DNA from: an uncultured Clostridia bacterium
Lineage (GTDB): Bacteria; Bacillota; Clostridia; TANB77; CAG-508
Assembly (NCBI GenBank): GCA_934133165.1
Contig: CAKPAW010000002.1
Location: forward strand, 1 to 64,000
DNA: 64,000 nt
Direction of reading: 5' to 3'
Shown here piece after piece: positions 23,626-30,761 of the stretch. The position numbers were made by a program, and so were the translations under genes. The number at the start of each line of letters is the position of its first letter. Position 1 is the stretch's first letter. A model generated the notes under the pieces. The model was not told the DNA's origin, ran no database searches, and saw only the letters and a list, made by a program, of their open reading frames with translations.

Positions 23626-24834
23626 ATGAAGAGATTATTAAAAATTAGTTTTGATTTATCTTTATTATCTTTTATACCAATAATTTCATGGTTTTTATTA
23701 GGTATATTAGTTGATAAAAATTTAATTAATATTTTTACTTTAACTTATCCAATACAATTTATATATTATATTTTAAAATCAGTATTCTCTACTGGTGCTA
23801 ATATTTGTAAGGAAAAAGATAAAAATAAAAATGCTGTAATGTCAGGTATGGTTATGGGAACTATCGTTTCGGTTATTATTTTTTCTATACTTTTAATTAA
23901 TGTAGATAATTATATAAATTTTATGAATATGGATATTAATACATATAAAGTATTTACTATATATTCCATATTACAATTGTTTATTTGTTTAGAATTTGCA
24001 ATGATGTTAAATAAATTATATTATGAAGAAAACAATACAATAGCAAATAAATATTCCTTAATATTTAATTTATTAAATTTTGGATTATTAATTGGTACAT
24101 CTTTAATAACCAAAAATCAAATTGCTATAATTACTACAACACTAATTCCATTGGCATTATTTACTTTATACATTTATATAAAAAATAGCAATAAATTTAA
24201 ATTACAATTAAATGTTTTAAAATGTATTAAATATGATTCAGTAGAATTGTTTAATAATATTGCGTTTTTCTTGATTTTTTTATTTGGTTTAAGTAATGCT
24301 CTAGAATATGGTGAACAATTTGCAATTGCGCTTACATTTGTGGCTCTTATAACCGATACGCAATGGGATACTGCTGATGCAATAGTTACTGCAGCAACAA
24401 TTGATATAAGTAAAAACGAATTCAACTATAAATATCATAGGAATAATGCTTATAAATTATTAAGTTTATTATTTATAACTAGTTTAATTATGTTTGTTTG
24501 TTTATATGGTTTTTATGATTTAAATTTTAAAATTACAATGATTTATTTTGGATTTGAAATTATAAATTTCATAATTTATCCTATATACAGAATTAAAACT
24601 TGTTATTTACAGTTAGAATGGTCTGCATTTAAAACAACATCTAATAAAATATGTGCTTCTATTTTAAGAATGATGATGTCTTTATTAAAAACACCATTTT
24701 GTACAGGTATAGGACAAGTATGCTCATCAATATATCAATTTATTTCTGTAAGCATATTTTTTAAATTAAATTATAATGTAGATAAAACAGGAAAAGTAAC
24801 ATCCAAAAAAATCATTAGTAAAGACAATGCTTAA
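23626..24834 (+). CDS. Multi-pass membrane protein, MATE/flippase-like
   Basis: 402 residues, about 11-12 hydrophobic helices starting SFDLSLLSFIPIISWFLLGI. Layout and size are those of MATE-type exporters or polysaccharide flippases (MOP superfamily), for example FSTGANICKEKDKNKNA after the second helix and the paired half-repeats, but no diagnostic motif is strong. It is the last cargo gene of unit 1. Its final residues KDNA and stop are encoded inside a hairpin (24820-24848) shared with the convergent RHH gene; the same four residues end the ABC transporter of unit 2, so the cargo joins the repeat at this point. Confidence 0.6.
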   Translation: MKRLLKISFDLSLLSFIPIISWFLLGILVDKNLINIFTLTYPIQFIYYILKSVFSTGANICKEKDKNKNAVMSGMVMGTIVSVIIFSILLINVDNYINFMNMDINTYKVFTIYSILQLFICLEFAMMLNKLYYEENNTIANKYSLIFNLLNFGLLIGTSLITKNQIAIITTTLIPLALFTLYIYIKNSNKFKLQLNVLKCIKYDSVELFNNIAFFLIFLFGLSNALEYGEQFAIALTFVALITDTQWDTADAIVTAATIDISKNEFNYKYHRNNAYKLLSLLFITSLIMFVCLYGFYDLNFKITMIYFGFEIINFIIYPIYRIKTCYLQLEWSAFKTTSNKICASILRMMMSLLKTPFCTGIGQVCSSIYQFISVSIFFKLNYNVDKTGKVTSKKIISKDNA

Positions 24835-24848
24835 TTGGCATTGTCTTT
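24820..24848. terminator. Bidirectional hairpin at the cargo/RHH junction, copy 1
   Basis: AAAGACAATGC pairs with GCATTGTCTTT around 7 loop bases. It encodes the last residues of the plus-strand cargo gene and lies past the stop of the minus-strand RHH gene. Near-identical to 29701-29729. Confidence 0.75.
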
Positions 24849-24874
24849 ATCATTTTCAATAGGCATATATTTTT

Positions 24875-25201
24875 TTATGTACTATTTTGTATCTTTAAAT
24901 ATTCAATTTTATTTCCAATTGCTCTTTCATCTTCAAAATATCCAAGATAGTGAAATCTATTTTTTACTTTAATTAAGCATTCAATATTTTCTTCTAGTGC
25001 TTTGGCAATATTCTCTATAATATATTCTTCTTTTTTAGATTTTGATTCTTCTTTAAATTTTGGAATTTTAATCTCATATCCTACAATTAAATTTCTAATA
25101 TATTCAGATTGTGATATGTTTAAGTTGGAAGAATTATTTTTTAAAACAAATTTTTCATCATCACTTAAAAATACATTAACTTTATTATTTCTTATTCTCA
25201 T
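24875..25201 (-). CDS. Ribbon-helix-helix protein, MobC-like, copy 1 (short)
   Basis: 108 residues from ATG at 25201, RBS AAAAGGAG. The N-terminus MRIRNNKVNVFLSDDEKFVL and LNISQSEYIRNLIVGYEI form a ribbon-helix-helix fold like relaxosome accessory proteins (MobC) and CopG-type regulators. The remainder is helical. A near-copy lies at 29712-30086. Compared with that copy, a stop after QNST removes the last 19 or so residues (the homologous codons continue in another frame beyond). Palindromes just upstream (25236-25277) may be its operator or a transfer origin. Confidence 0.75.
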   Translation of the reverse strand: MRIRNNKVNVFLSDDEKFVLKNNSSNLNISQSEYIRNLIVGYEIKIPKFKEESKSKKEEYIIENIAKALEENIECLIKVKNRFHYLGYFEDERAIGNKIEYLKIQNST

Positions 25202-25235
25202 AAATTTCAAAGCTCCTTTTTTAAATATTAAGGGT

Positions 25236-25277
25236 ATGGGAATTCCCATAATAGAATTTGTATGGGAGTACAAATTC
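25236..25277. promoter_or_regulatory. Palindromes upstream of the RHH gene (oriT- or operator-like), copy 1
   Basis: ATGGGAATTCCCAT (25236-25249) is a perfect palindrome and GAATTTGTA...TACAAATTC (25254-25277) an inverted repeat, followed by AGTGCTGGCTA. The same block recurs at 30120-30161. RHH relaxosome proteins bind such repeats; whether it is a transfer origin is inference. Confidence 0.5.
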
Positions 25278-25310
25278 AGTGCTGGCTATACATAATATGT
25301 GAGTATGTAC

Positions 25311-25673
25311 TCACATATTTTCATTATAAATTAACTCTTTTAATATAATTTCTTCTGCTATATTTTTATAATTATTCATAAGTTTTGCCCACTCAATAGG
25401 GTTATTATCTTTATTTTTTTCAGTCAGTTTTTCATCACTTTTTATATAATTATGCATTAGAGTATTTAATAAATCTTCCGAATTTTTACTTACTGAAATA
25501 AGATAATTAGTAAGTTCTTCTTTCATTAAAAGTGAAGTATATAGTGCTTTTTTATACTCCTTTAAATATGCTAGTCTCGTTCTTCCATATTTGTTTATAT
25601 TTCCTTTTTTAGTTTCTTTTAAAGTTAAATCTGGTAATAAATAATCTCCATGTTTTGTATAAGTTATTTCCAT
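25311..25673 (-). CDS. tnpV: TnpV transposon protein
   Basis: 120 residues with RBS GAAAGG. MEITYTKHGDYLLPDLTL, KYGRTRLAYLKEYKKALYTSLL and the C-terminal WAKLMNNYKNIAEEIILKEL are the hallmarks of TnpV (PF14198), a small helical protein found with large serine recombinases in clostridial transposons and mobilizable elements. Its role is not firmly known; it may assist recombination directionality. It follows the recombinase by 27 bases on the same strand, implying cotranscription. Confidence 0.9.
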   Translation of the reverse strand: MEITYTKHGDYLLPDLTLKETKKGNINKYGRTRLAYLKEYKKALYTSLLMKEELTNYLISVSKNSEDLLNTLMHNYIKSDEKLTEKNKDNNPIEWAKLMNNYKNIAEEIILKELIYNENM

Positions 25674-25700
25674 AATTAAATCATTCCTTTCTTATTTTTA

Positions 25701-27485
25701 TTAAATATTTATAATTGTTTTTGGTATTAATAGTAGGTTATCTACTATGTTGTTATCTTCAATATATGGGCAGTTTATAATCCCATCTTGATAAAAATGT
25801 TGTTTTATTAGTTCCATATATAGAAGTAAATCTGCTTCAGAATATTTATTATCTTCATATTTTTTTGTAGAAAATATAAAGTAATCTTGTTCTATTTTTT
25901 CTAATTCTTGTTTATTAATTTGTTCTTTATATTTAATTCCAATTTCATTATTATTTAGAATTTCATTAAGATAATTTAAATATTCTTTATTGCTTTTTGA
26001 TATAAATTCATCAGTAAATTTTATATTTTTAATTTCAATATTGTAATTTTTGTCTCTTGTTATTTCTAAACTTGCTATTAATCTTTGTATTAATTCTTTC
26101 TTTGTTTTTCTATTTAGGCTATCCCATAAAAATGAAAATCCAAGTTTATTTTGAAATAGAATATTATTATCATTTTGATAATCACATTCTAATTTTTTAA
26201 GTAATTCTACTGTGTAATCTTTAAAGTCATCATCTGGATCTAGTTTGTTTTTCTTTTGATTTAGTTTGTATATTTCTTTTTTAATAACTTCATTTTTATA
26301 GTTAATTACTTCAACATTTAGAGTAGAACTTAAATATAGATCTACTAACTTTTTCTCTTGTTGTTTTAGTTTTTCAATAGCATTATCTATATCCTTTATT
26401 TCTTTTGTTTTGGTAGAATTACATACAATAATTTCATTATCTGCATCATACATATATCTAGTTAATTCATTTAAAATACGTCCCAGTTTTTGTTCTATTT
26501 TATCTGAACTATAATGAAGTCCTTTGTATTTACAATTACTATTTTTACAAGTTAAGTGATAATATACTTTTTCTTTTTCTGTACCACTATTTTTAAATGA
26601 ATTAGTAGAAGAAAGTATTCCACCACAATCAGGACATTTAACAATTGATGTAAATAAATGAATATGTTCTCCGTAGTTTGCGTGCTTATTTTTCTCTAAA
26701 TTTGCTCTTGTAACATTCCAAGTTTGTTCATCAATTATAGGTTCACAATAGTTATTAACTTTTAAAACATCTTGAGGTTTTCTTTTATATTTACCATATT
26801 CAAATATTCCAACATAAATAGTATTAGTTAGTATTTTATAGACTCGGTCACTTCGCCATTTACCTTGTTTTAAGTATGAATTATTATCTTTCATAATACT
26901 TGCTATGTTTCTTGTAGAGTGTCCTTTTTTACATAGTTCAAATATTTCTTTTACAACTTCTGCTTCAATAGGTTCTACTTCTAAATGACAAGTTTCTTTA
27001 TTTCTAATATAGCCATAAGGTGCTTTGCTAGGATGAATACGTTCTAATGCCATTTCTTCCATAGCACGTTTAGTTCTTGCTCCAATCTCTTTTCTTTCTC
27101 TTTGACTAAATACTAAATTCATCCCAAAAATCATTTCACCATTAGCAGTAGATACATCATAAGGCTCAAGTATTAATTCAATCTTAATATCGTGTTCTTC
27201 GCAGTAATTAAGTAACCAAAAACCATCATAATTGTTTCTAGTTAATCTATCTACTTTAATAGCAATTAACTTATCAATTTTCTTGGATTTGATATCTTTA
27301 AGTAATCTTTGCATTTCAGGTCTCATTAAATCTTTTCCAGAATGTCCTGCATCATTGGATACATCTACAATATCATAATCATTCTTTTCACAATATTCTT
27401 TAATCATTCTAAGTTGTGAATCAATAGAATAACCATTATCTCTTTGGTCGTCAGTAGATACTCTTACATAAACACCACATCTCAT
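25701..27485 (-). CDS. Large serine recombinase of the integrative element
   Basis: 594 residues from ATG at 27485, RBS GAAAGGAGG. The resolvase domain (1-140) starts GVYVRVSTDDQRDNGYSIDS with catalytic Ser10, and shows IDKLIAIKVDRLTRN. The recombinase domain (about 155-260) includes APYGYIRNKET and GIFEYGKYKRKP, then a zinc ribbon (CPDCGG and C-x5-C near residues 282-325) and a long coiled coil. Such enzymes integrate and excise elements at short core sites. The elements' ends at the tRNA-Gly 3' terminus, with core TGGAGC, are the likely sites. Unit 2 lacks a recombinase and would depend on this one. Confidence 0.95.
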   Translation of the reverse strand: MRCGVYVRVSTDDQRDNGYSIDSQLRMIKEYCEKNDYDIVDVSNDAGHSGKDLMRPEMQRLLKDIKSKKIDKLIAIKVDRLTRNNYDGFWLLNYCEEHDIKIELILEPYDVSTANGEMIFGMNLVFSQRERKEIGARTKRAMEEMALERIHPSKAPYGYIRNKETCHLEVEPIEAEVVKEIFELCKKGHSTRNIASIMKDNNSYLKQGKWRSDRVYKILTNTIYVGIFEYGKYKRKPQDVLKVNNYCEPIIDEQTWNVTRANLEKNKHANYGEHIHLFTSIVKCPDCGGILSSTNSFKNSGTEKEKVYYHLTCKNSNCKYKGLHYSSDKIEQKLGRILNELTRYMYDADNEIIVCNSTKTKEIKDIDNAIEKLKQQEKKLVDLYLSSTLNVEVINYKNEVIKKEIYKLNQKKNKLDPDDDFKDYTVELLKKLECDYQNDNNILFQNKLGFSFLWDSLNRKTKKELIQRLIASLEITRDKNYNIEIKNIKFTDEFISKSNKEYLNYLNEILNNNEIGIKYKEQINKQELEKIEQDYFIFSTKKYEDNKYSEADLLLYMELIKQHFYQDGIINCPYIEDNNIVDNLLLIPKTIINI

Positions 27486-27572
27486 AGTTTTCCTCCTTTC
27501 ATTAAATTTCGAGAAATATTAAAATACCTCTCATATGTTTCCTCACAAATAGGCAAAATGTATAGTCTAAAA

Positions 27573-27851
27573 TTAAAATTTTTTCAAAAATTGTGTAATT
27601 TCTTTAATATTATACTTTTGATTATGCTCTTTAATATAAAAAGTCTTATTTGATATTTCATTAACTTTGTATTCAAGTATTGTAAGAGTAGTAGGATATG
27701 TAATTTGGTATTCAGTAGGTATTACTACTTGTAGATTGGTGTGCAATATAGTTTTAATCTGTCCTAATATAACCTTATATTTAAAGTTTTTTAAGATGTT
27801 GGTTAAATCTTTATTAGGTTTTAGATTTTCAATTACTTTAAATTCAAGCAT
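27573..27851 (-). CDS. Small protein upstream of the recombinase, unknown
   Basis: 92 residues from ATG at 27851. RBS AGAGGA is at good spacing but lies in the 3' arm of a terminator-like hairpin (27857-27886). The protein starts MLEFKVIENLKPNKDLTNIL and has alternating hydrophobic beta-like segments such as LQVVIPTEYQITYPTTLTIL; no motif or membrane segment is recognised. It is the first gene of the element's minus-strand operon and might be a recombination directionality factor or regulator, which is only a guess from position. Confidence 0.6.
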   Translation of the reverse strand: MLEFKVIENLKPNKDLTNILKNFKYKVILGQIKTILHTNLQVVIPTEYQITYPTTLTILEYKVNEISNKTFYIKEHNQKYNIKEITQFLKKF

Positions 27852-27856
27852 GAAAA

Positions 27857-27886
27857 AAGTCCTCTTTTCTGTGATAAGAGAACTTT
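27857..27886 (-). promoter_or_regulatory. Hairpin overlapping an RBS at the element's right end
   Basis: On the minus strand AAAGTTCTCTT pairs with AAGAGGACTTT, followed by TTT and then the ATG at 27851. The AGAGGA ribosome binding site is inside the 3' arm. Acts as terminator for incoming transcripts and/or hides the start of the recombinase operon. Confidence 0.5.
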
Positions 27887-27892
27887 TAAAGT

Positions 27893-27950
27893 TTTATATA
27901 AAATAAAAACTTACGAACAATTAAGTCCGTAAGTTGATTTCAAATGGAGC
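27893..27950. repeat. Element end repeat, copy 1 (right end of unit 1)
   Basis: Fifty-eight bases matching 30258-30315 with a single difference (AA/AG). Contains the hairpin AACTTACG/CGTAAGTT and ends in TGGAGC, the tRNA-Gly 3' core. Confidence 0.9.
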
Positions 27951-28113
27951 CTTAACTATACATGTTTACGAAATTAAGACTATAAGATTTGATTAAATCT
28001 CTCTGATAGATTTATTATATCATTTTATTAGATATTTTCAAGGGAGTATAGAAAAAAATGTCTAAATATAGTATAATTTATTTGCAAGAAAATAATATGT
28101 GGAGTAGATTAAG

Positions 28114-29715
28114 ATGAAAAAAAACAACATTAATTTTATATTTGGATTATTAGACAGGAAAAAAGTTGCTTTATGCTTGTTTATTGAGGCCTTTTTAGAT
28201 TTTATTTACTACGTTATTCCTTATACTTTTGCTCTTTTTTTAACAATGCCTTTTACTATTGAAAAAGCAGTAATTGTTGCTTCGATATTTATTGCTTCTA
28301 AATCAGTTAGATGTTTTGTGTTATATTTAGAGAGAAAAGTTATGGATAATTATTTATATGATTACTCTAATGTTCAATATTTAGAATACTACAAAAAATT
28401 AACTAAAGTGCCTGTAGAAACTTTATCTAAGTACCAAACAGGATATTTAGAGAATATAATAGAAAAGATATCTGAGTTAGTTAAAAAGATTCTTAGTGCA
28501 GAATATATAGGAATATTATTATCTTTTGGATTTTTCTTTCTTACTGTATTTCAACAATCAAAAATTTTATTTGTAACATCGTTAGTATTAAGTATTTTAT
28601 GTGTTATGATAAGTGTATACATATTAAAAAAATCAAATAAACATGTTGAAGATTTATATGATAAAGAATATGAGTATTCATCTGTATATCAAGACTTTAT
28701 TAGTAATATTAGAACTGTTAAAGCATTAAATGATGACAAATATTTTGAAAAAATTATATCAAAAGAAGGAAACGAATGTTATAAAAAACAAAACAAGTAT
28801 GTTAAATGCTATTCATTAGAAGAATTAATAAGAAATATTTTAATAGTGATACCATTTGCATTAGCAATTATAAAGGCAGTTATAGATTTATCTAATGGAA
28901 TTGATACACTAGGAATAATTACATTTTATATATCTATTTATTTAGAAATGGGATTTATATTTGATGAATTATCTGGAACAATTGTTAGTGGATTTGAATT
29001 AAAAGCATTAAAGAAAAAATGTATTCAATTATTTAGTAAATTAGATGAAAGAGAATTATTAACTAATTTTAATAAAATAGAATTATCAAATATAGATTTA
29101 AAATATAAAGAATCTAATTTTAATATTAAAGTTGATAATATGGTAATAAAAAATAAAGATAAAATTTCAATAACTGGGAAGTCTGGTCAAGGAAAAACAT
29201 CTATAATCAACTTGATTTTAGGAAATATAACTACTTATAAAGGAAATGCTAAAATAGATGAAAATAATATGAGAGATTATAGACTTGACATAGGAGTTGT
29301 AAGTCAAGAAATAGAATTATTTAATATGACTATAAAAGAAAATTTATGTTTAGATAAGAGTATTTCAGATGAAAAAATAATAAATTATTTAAAAGAATTA
29401 GAACTAGATGAAATTCTAATGTTTGAAGATGGAATATATACCATAGTTGGTGAAAAAGGATTAAAACTTTCAACTGGTCAAAAAAGAAGAATAAATATTT
29501 TAAGAAGTTATCTAATGGAAAAAGATGTTTATATTTTAGATGAGCCTACATCTAATTTAGATAAACATACTGAAGAAATTGTAGTGGATTTTATATTAAA
29601 ACACTTTAAAGATAAAACATTAATAATTGCTACACATAATGAAAAAATAAATGAAATATGTAATAAGTTTTATCACTTTGATAACCATAAATTATTATTA
29701 AAAGACAATGCTTAG
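28114..29715 (+). CDS. ABC exporter, fused permease and ATPase
   Basis: 533 residues. The N-terminal transmembrane domain (about 1-310) has six helices in the type IV exporter arrangement; the C-terminal ATPase has Walker A GKSGQGKTS, a Q-loop VVSQEIELFN, the signature LSTGQKRR (Thr for the more usual Gly after LS), Walker B VYILDEPTS and the switch His IATHNE. Half-size exporters like this work as dimers and export drugs, lipids or peptides. It is the sole cargo of unit 2. The last residues KDNA and the stop lie in a hairpin repeated at the end of unit 1's cargo. It overlaps the convergent RHH stop by 4 bases. Confidence 0.9.
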   Translation: MKKNNINFIFGLLDRKKVALCLFIEAFLDFIYYVIPYTFALFLTMPFTIEKAVIVASIFIASKSVRCFVLYLERKVMDNYLYDYSNVQYLEYYKKLTKVPVETLSKYQTGYLENIIEKISELVKKILSAEYIGILLSFGFFFLTVFQQSKILFVTSLVLSILCVMISVYILKKSNKHVEDLYDKEYEYSSVYQDFISNIRTVKALNDDKYFEKIISKEGNECYKKQNKYVKCYSLEELIRNILIVIPFALAIIKAVIDLSNGIDTLGIITFYISIYLEMGFIFDELSGTIVSGFELKALKKKCIQLFSKLDERELLTNFNKIELSNIDLKYKESNFNIKVDNMVIKNKDKISITGKSGQGKTSIINLILGNITTYKGNAKIDENNMRDYRLDIGVVSQEIELFNMTIKENLCLDKSISDEKIINYLKELELDEILMFEDGIYTIVGEKGLKLSTGQKRRINILRSYLMEKDVYILDEPTSNLDKHTEEIVVDFILKHFKDKTLIIATHNEKINEICNKFYHFDNHKLLLKDNA

Positions 29716-29729
29716 TTGGCATTGTCTTT
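29701..29729. terminator. Bidirectional hairpin at the cargo/RHH junction, copy 2
   Basis: AAAGACAATGC/GCATTGTCTTT. The stop codons of both convergent genes lie in the loop. Reading it either way gives codons for K-D-N-A. Confidence 0.8.
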
Positions 29730-30086
29730 ATAATTTTCAATATGAGGTATATATTTTTTTAGCGTATTATTTTGTGTATTTAAAAATTCGATTTTAGTTC
29801 CAATTGCTTGTTCATCTTCAAAATATCCAAGATGATGAAATTTATTTTTTACTTTGATTAAGCAATTAATATTTTCTTCTAGTGCTTTAACAATATTTTC
29901 TATAATATATTCATCTTTTTTAGGTTTTTGTTCTTCTTTGACTTCTGGAATTTTAATCTCATATCCTATAATTAAATTTCTAATATATTCAGACTGAGAT
30001 AAGTTTAATTTTGAAGAATCTCTTTTTAAAATAAACTTCTCATCATCACTTAAAAATACATTAACTTTATTATTTCTTATTCTCAT
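29712..30086 (-). CDS. Ribbon-helix-helix protein, MobC-like, copy 2 (full length)
   Basis: 124 residues from ATG at 30086 (RBS AAAGGAGA). MRIRNNKVNVFLSDDEKFIL and LNLSQSEYIRNLIIGYEIKI are nearly the same as copy 1 at 24875-25201; differences are scattered, so duplication is not brand new. This copy keeps the C-terminus that ends KDNAN, encoded in the shared hairpin. As in copy 1 it probably regulates or acts as a relaxosome accessory factor at the palindromes just upstream. With no relaxase in either unit, a helper element would be needed for transfer. Confidence 0.75.
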   Translation of the reverse strand: MRIRNNKVNVFLSDDEKFILKRDSSKLNLSQSEYIRNLIIGYEIKIPEVKEEQKPKKDEYIIENIVKALEENINCLIKVKNKFHHLGYFEDEQAIGTKIEFLNTQNNTLKKYIPHIENYKDNAN

Positions 30087-30119
30087 AATTTGAAATCTCC
30101 TTTCTAAAAATTTAAGGGT

Positions 30120-30161
30120 ATGGGAATTCCCATATACGAATTTGTACGGGAGTACAAATTC
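30120..30161. promoter_or_regulatory. Palindromes upstream of the RHH gene (oriT- or operator-like), copy 2
   Basis: ATGGGAATTCCCAT (30120-30133) and GAATTTGTAC...GTACAAATTC (30138-30161), followed by AGTGCTGGCTA as in copy 1. Confidence 0.5.
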
Positions 30162-30257
30162 AGTGCTGGCTAGTCATAGATTTTATTCCCATATTCAAAA
30201 AAACAAAAAAAGAGGATTAAATTATTTTGATAATTTTTTTGCTCTTTTTGAAGATTA

Positions 30258-30309
30258 TTTATATAAAATAAAAACTTACGAGCAATTAAGTCCGTAAGTT
30301 GATTTCAAA

Positions 30310-30315
<6 letters not shown>
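30258..30315. repeat. Element end repeat, copy 2 (next to tRNA-Gly)
   Basis: 57 of 58 bases match 27893-27950. On the minus strand its hairpin AACTTACG/CGTAAGTT followed by TTTTATTTT comes right after the tRNA and can serve as the tRNA's terminator. Confidence 0.9.
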
Positions 30316-30383
<68 letters not shown>

Positions 30384-30487
30384 AAATGTAACTAAACATA
30401 TTATATAACATATAAAAGATACTTTCAAGTAAAAAATAACAAAAATGACTTGCCAAAATAAAAAACAAATGGTAAAATGAATAAAAA

Positions 30488-30626
30488 TTTAAAGGGGAGT
30501 AGCTTATAAACTACTAATCAACACCTCGGCAGAAAATGCATGGTTAGTAACCTTTAAGGTAAGCAAGACTTTTAAAGAAAGGAGTACATGTAAATGTAGT
30601 GTTTTCTTTAGGAGTCTTATTTTTTA
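30488..30626 (+). promoter_or_regulatory. yybP-ykoY (Mn2+) riboswitch with terminator
   Basis: AAAGGGGAGTAGCTTATAAA opens the aptamer and CCTTTAAGGTAAGCAAGACT closes it, the conserved features of the yybP-ykoY class, which senses Mn2+. AAGACTTTTAAAGAAA (from 30565) then pairs with TTTCTTTAGGAGTCTT, followed by ATTTTTTA, giving an intrinsic terminator that shares bases with the aptamer's 3' part. Class members are transcription-ON switches for metal exporters, which fits the P-type ATPase downstream. Confidence 0.88.
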
Positions 30627-30714
30627 TATTCTAGAAAAGACTTTTAAGAAGAGATAGAGGATTTTAAGAAAAAATAGACTATTAAACAAAAAAATGGAAA
30701 AAATAAAATTAGAT

Positions 30715-30743
30715 GACGCAAAAGGAAACGTCCCTTTTGTGCC
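30715..30743. repeat. Palindromic repeat (core GAAACGTCC), leader copy
   Basis: GACGCAAAAG (30715-30724), GAAACGTCC (30725-30733), CTTTTGTGCC (30734-30743): two complementary arms around the 9-base core. The usual GGGACAGAT preceding the arm is reduced to AGAT. It ends 3 bases before the ATPase RBS. Confidence 0.8.
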
Positions 30744-30761
30744 AAAAAGGAGAAATGAAAA

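Larger units (their letters stand above)
21773..27950. mobile_element. Integrative element (unit 1) at the 3' end of tRNA-Gly
   Basis: The left edge TGGAGCGG (21773-21780) and the tRNA-proximal copy at 30310-30317 match the 3' end of tRNA-Gly. The right edge is TGGAGC (27945-27950) after a 58-base end sequence that recurs at 30258-30315. It carries a large serine recombinase, TnpV, an RHH protein, a small upstream gene, and cargo: a two-gene unit of unknown role, an HAD hydrolase and a multi-pass membrane protein. The DNA left of 21773 looks like the original tRNA-Gly 3' flank with a short hairpin and T run. No relaxase or conjugation genes are seen, so it is not self-transmissible by itself. 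Confidence 0.75.
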
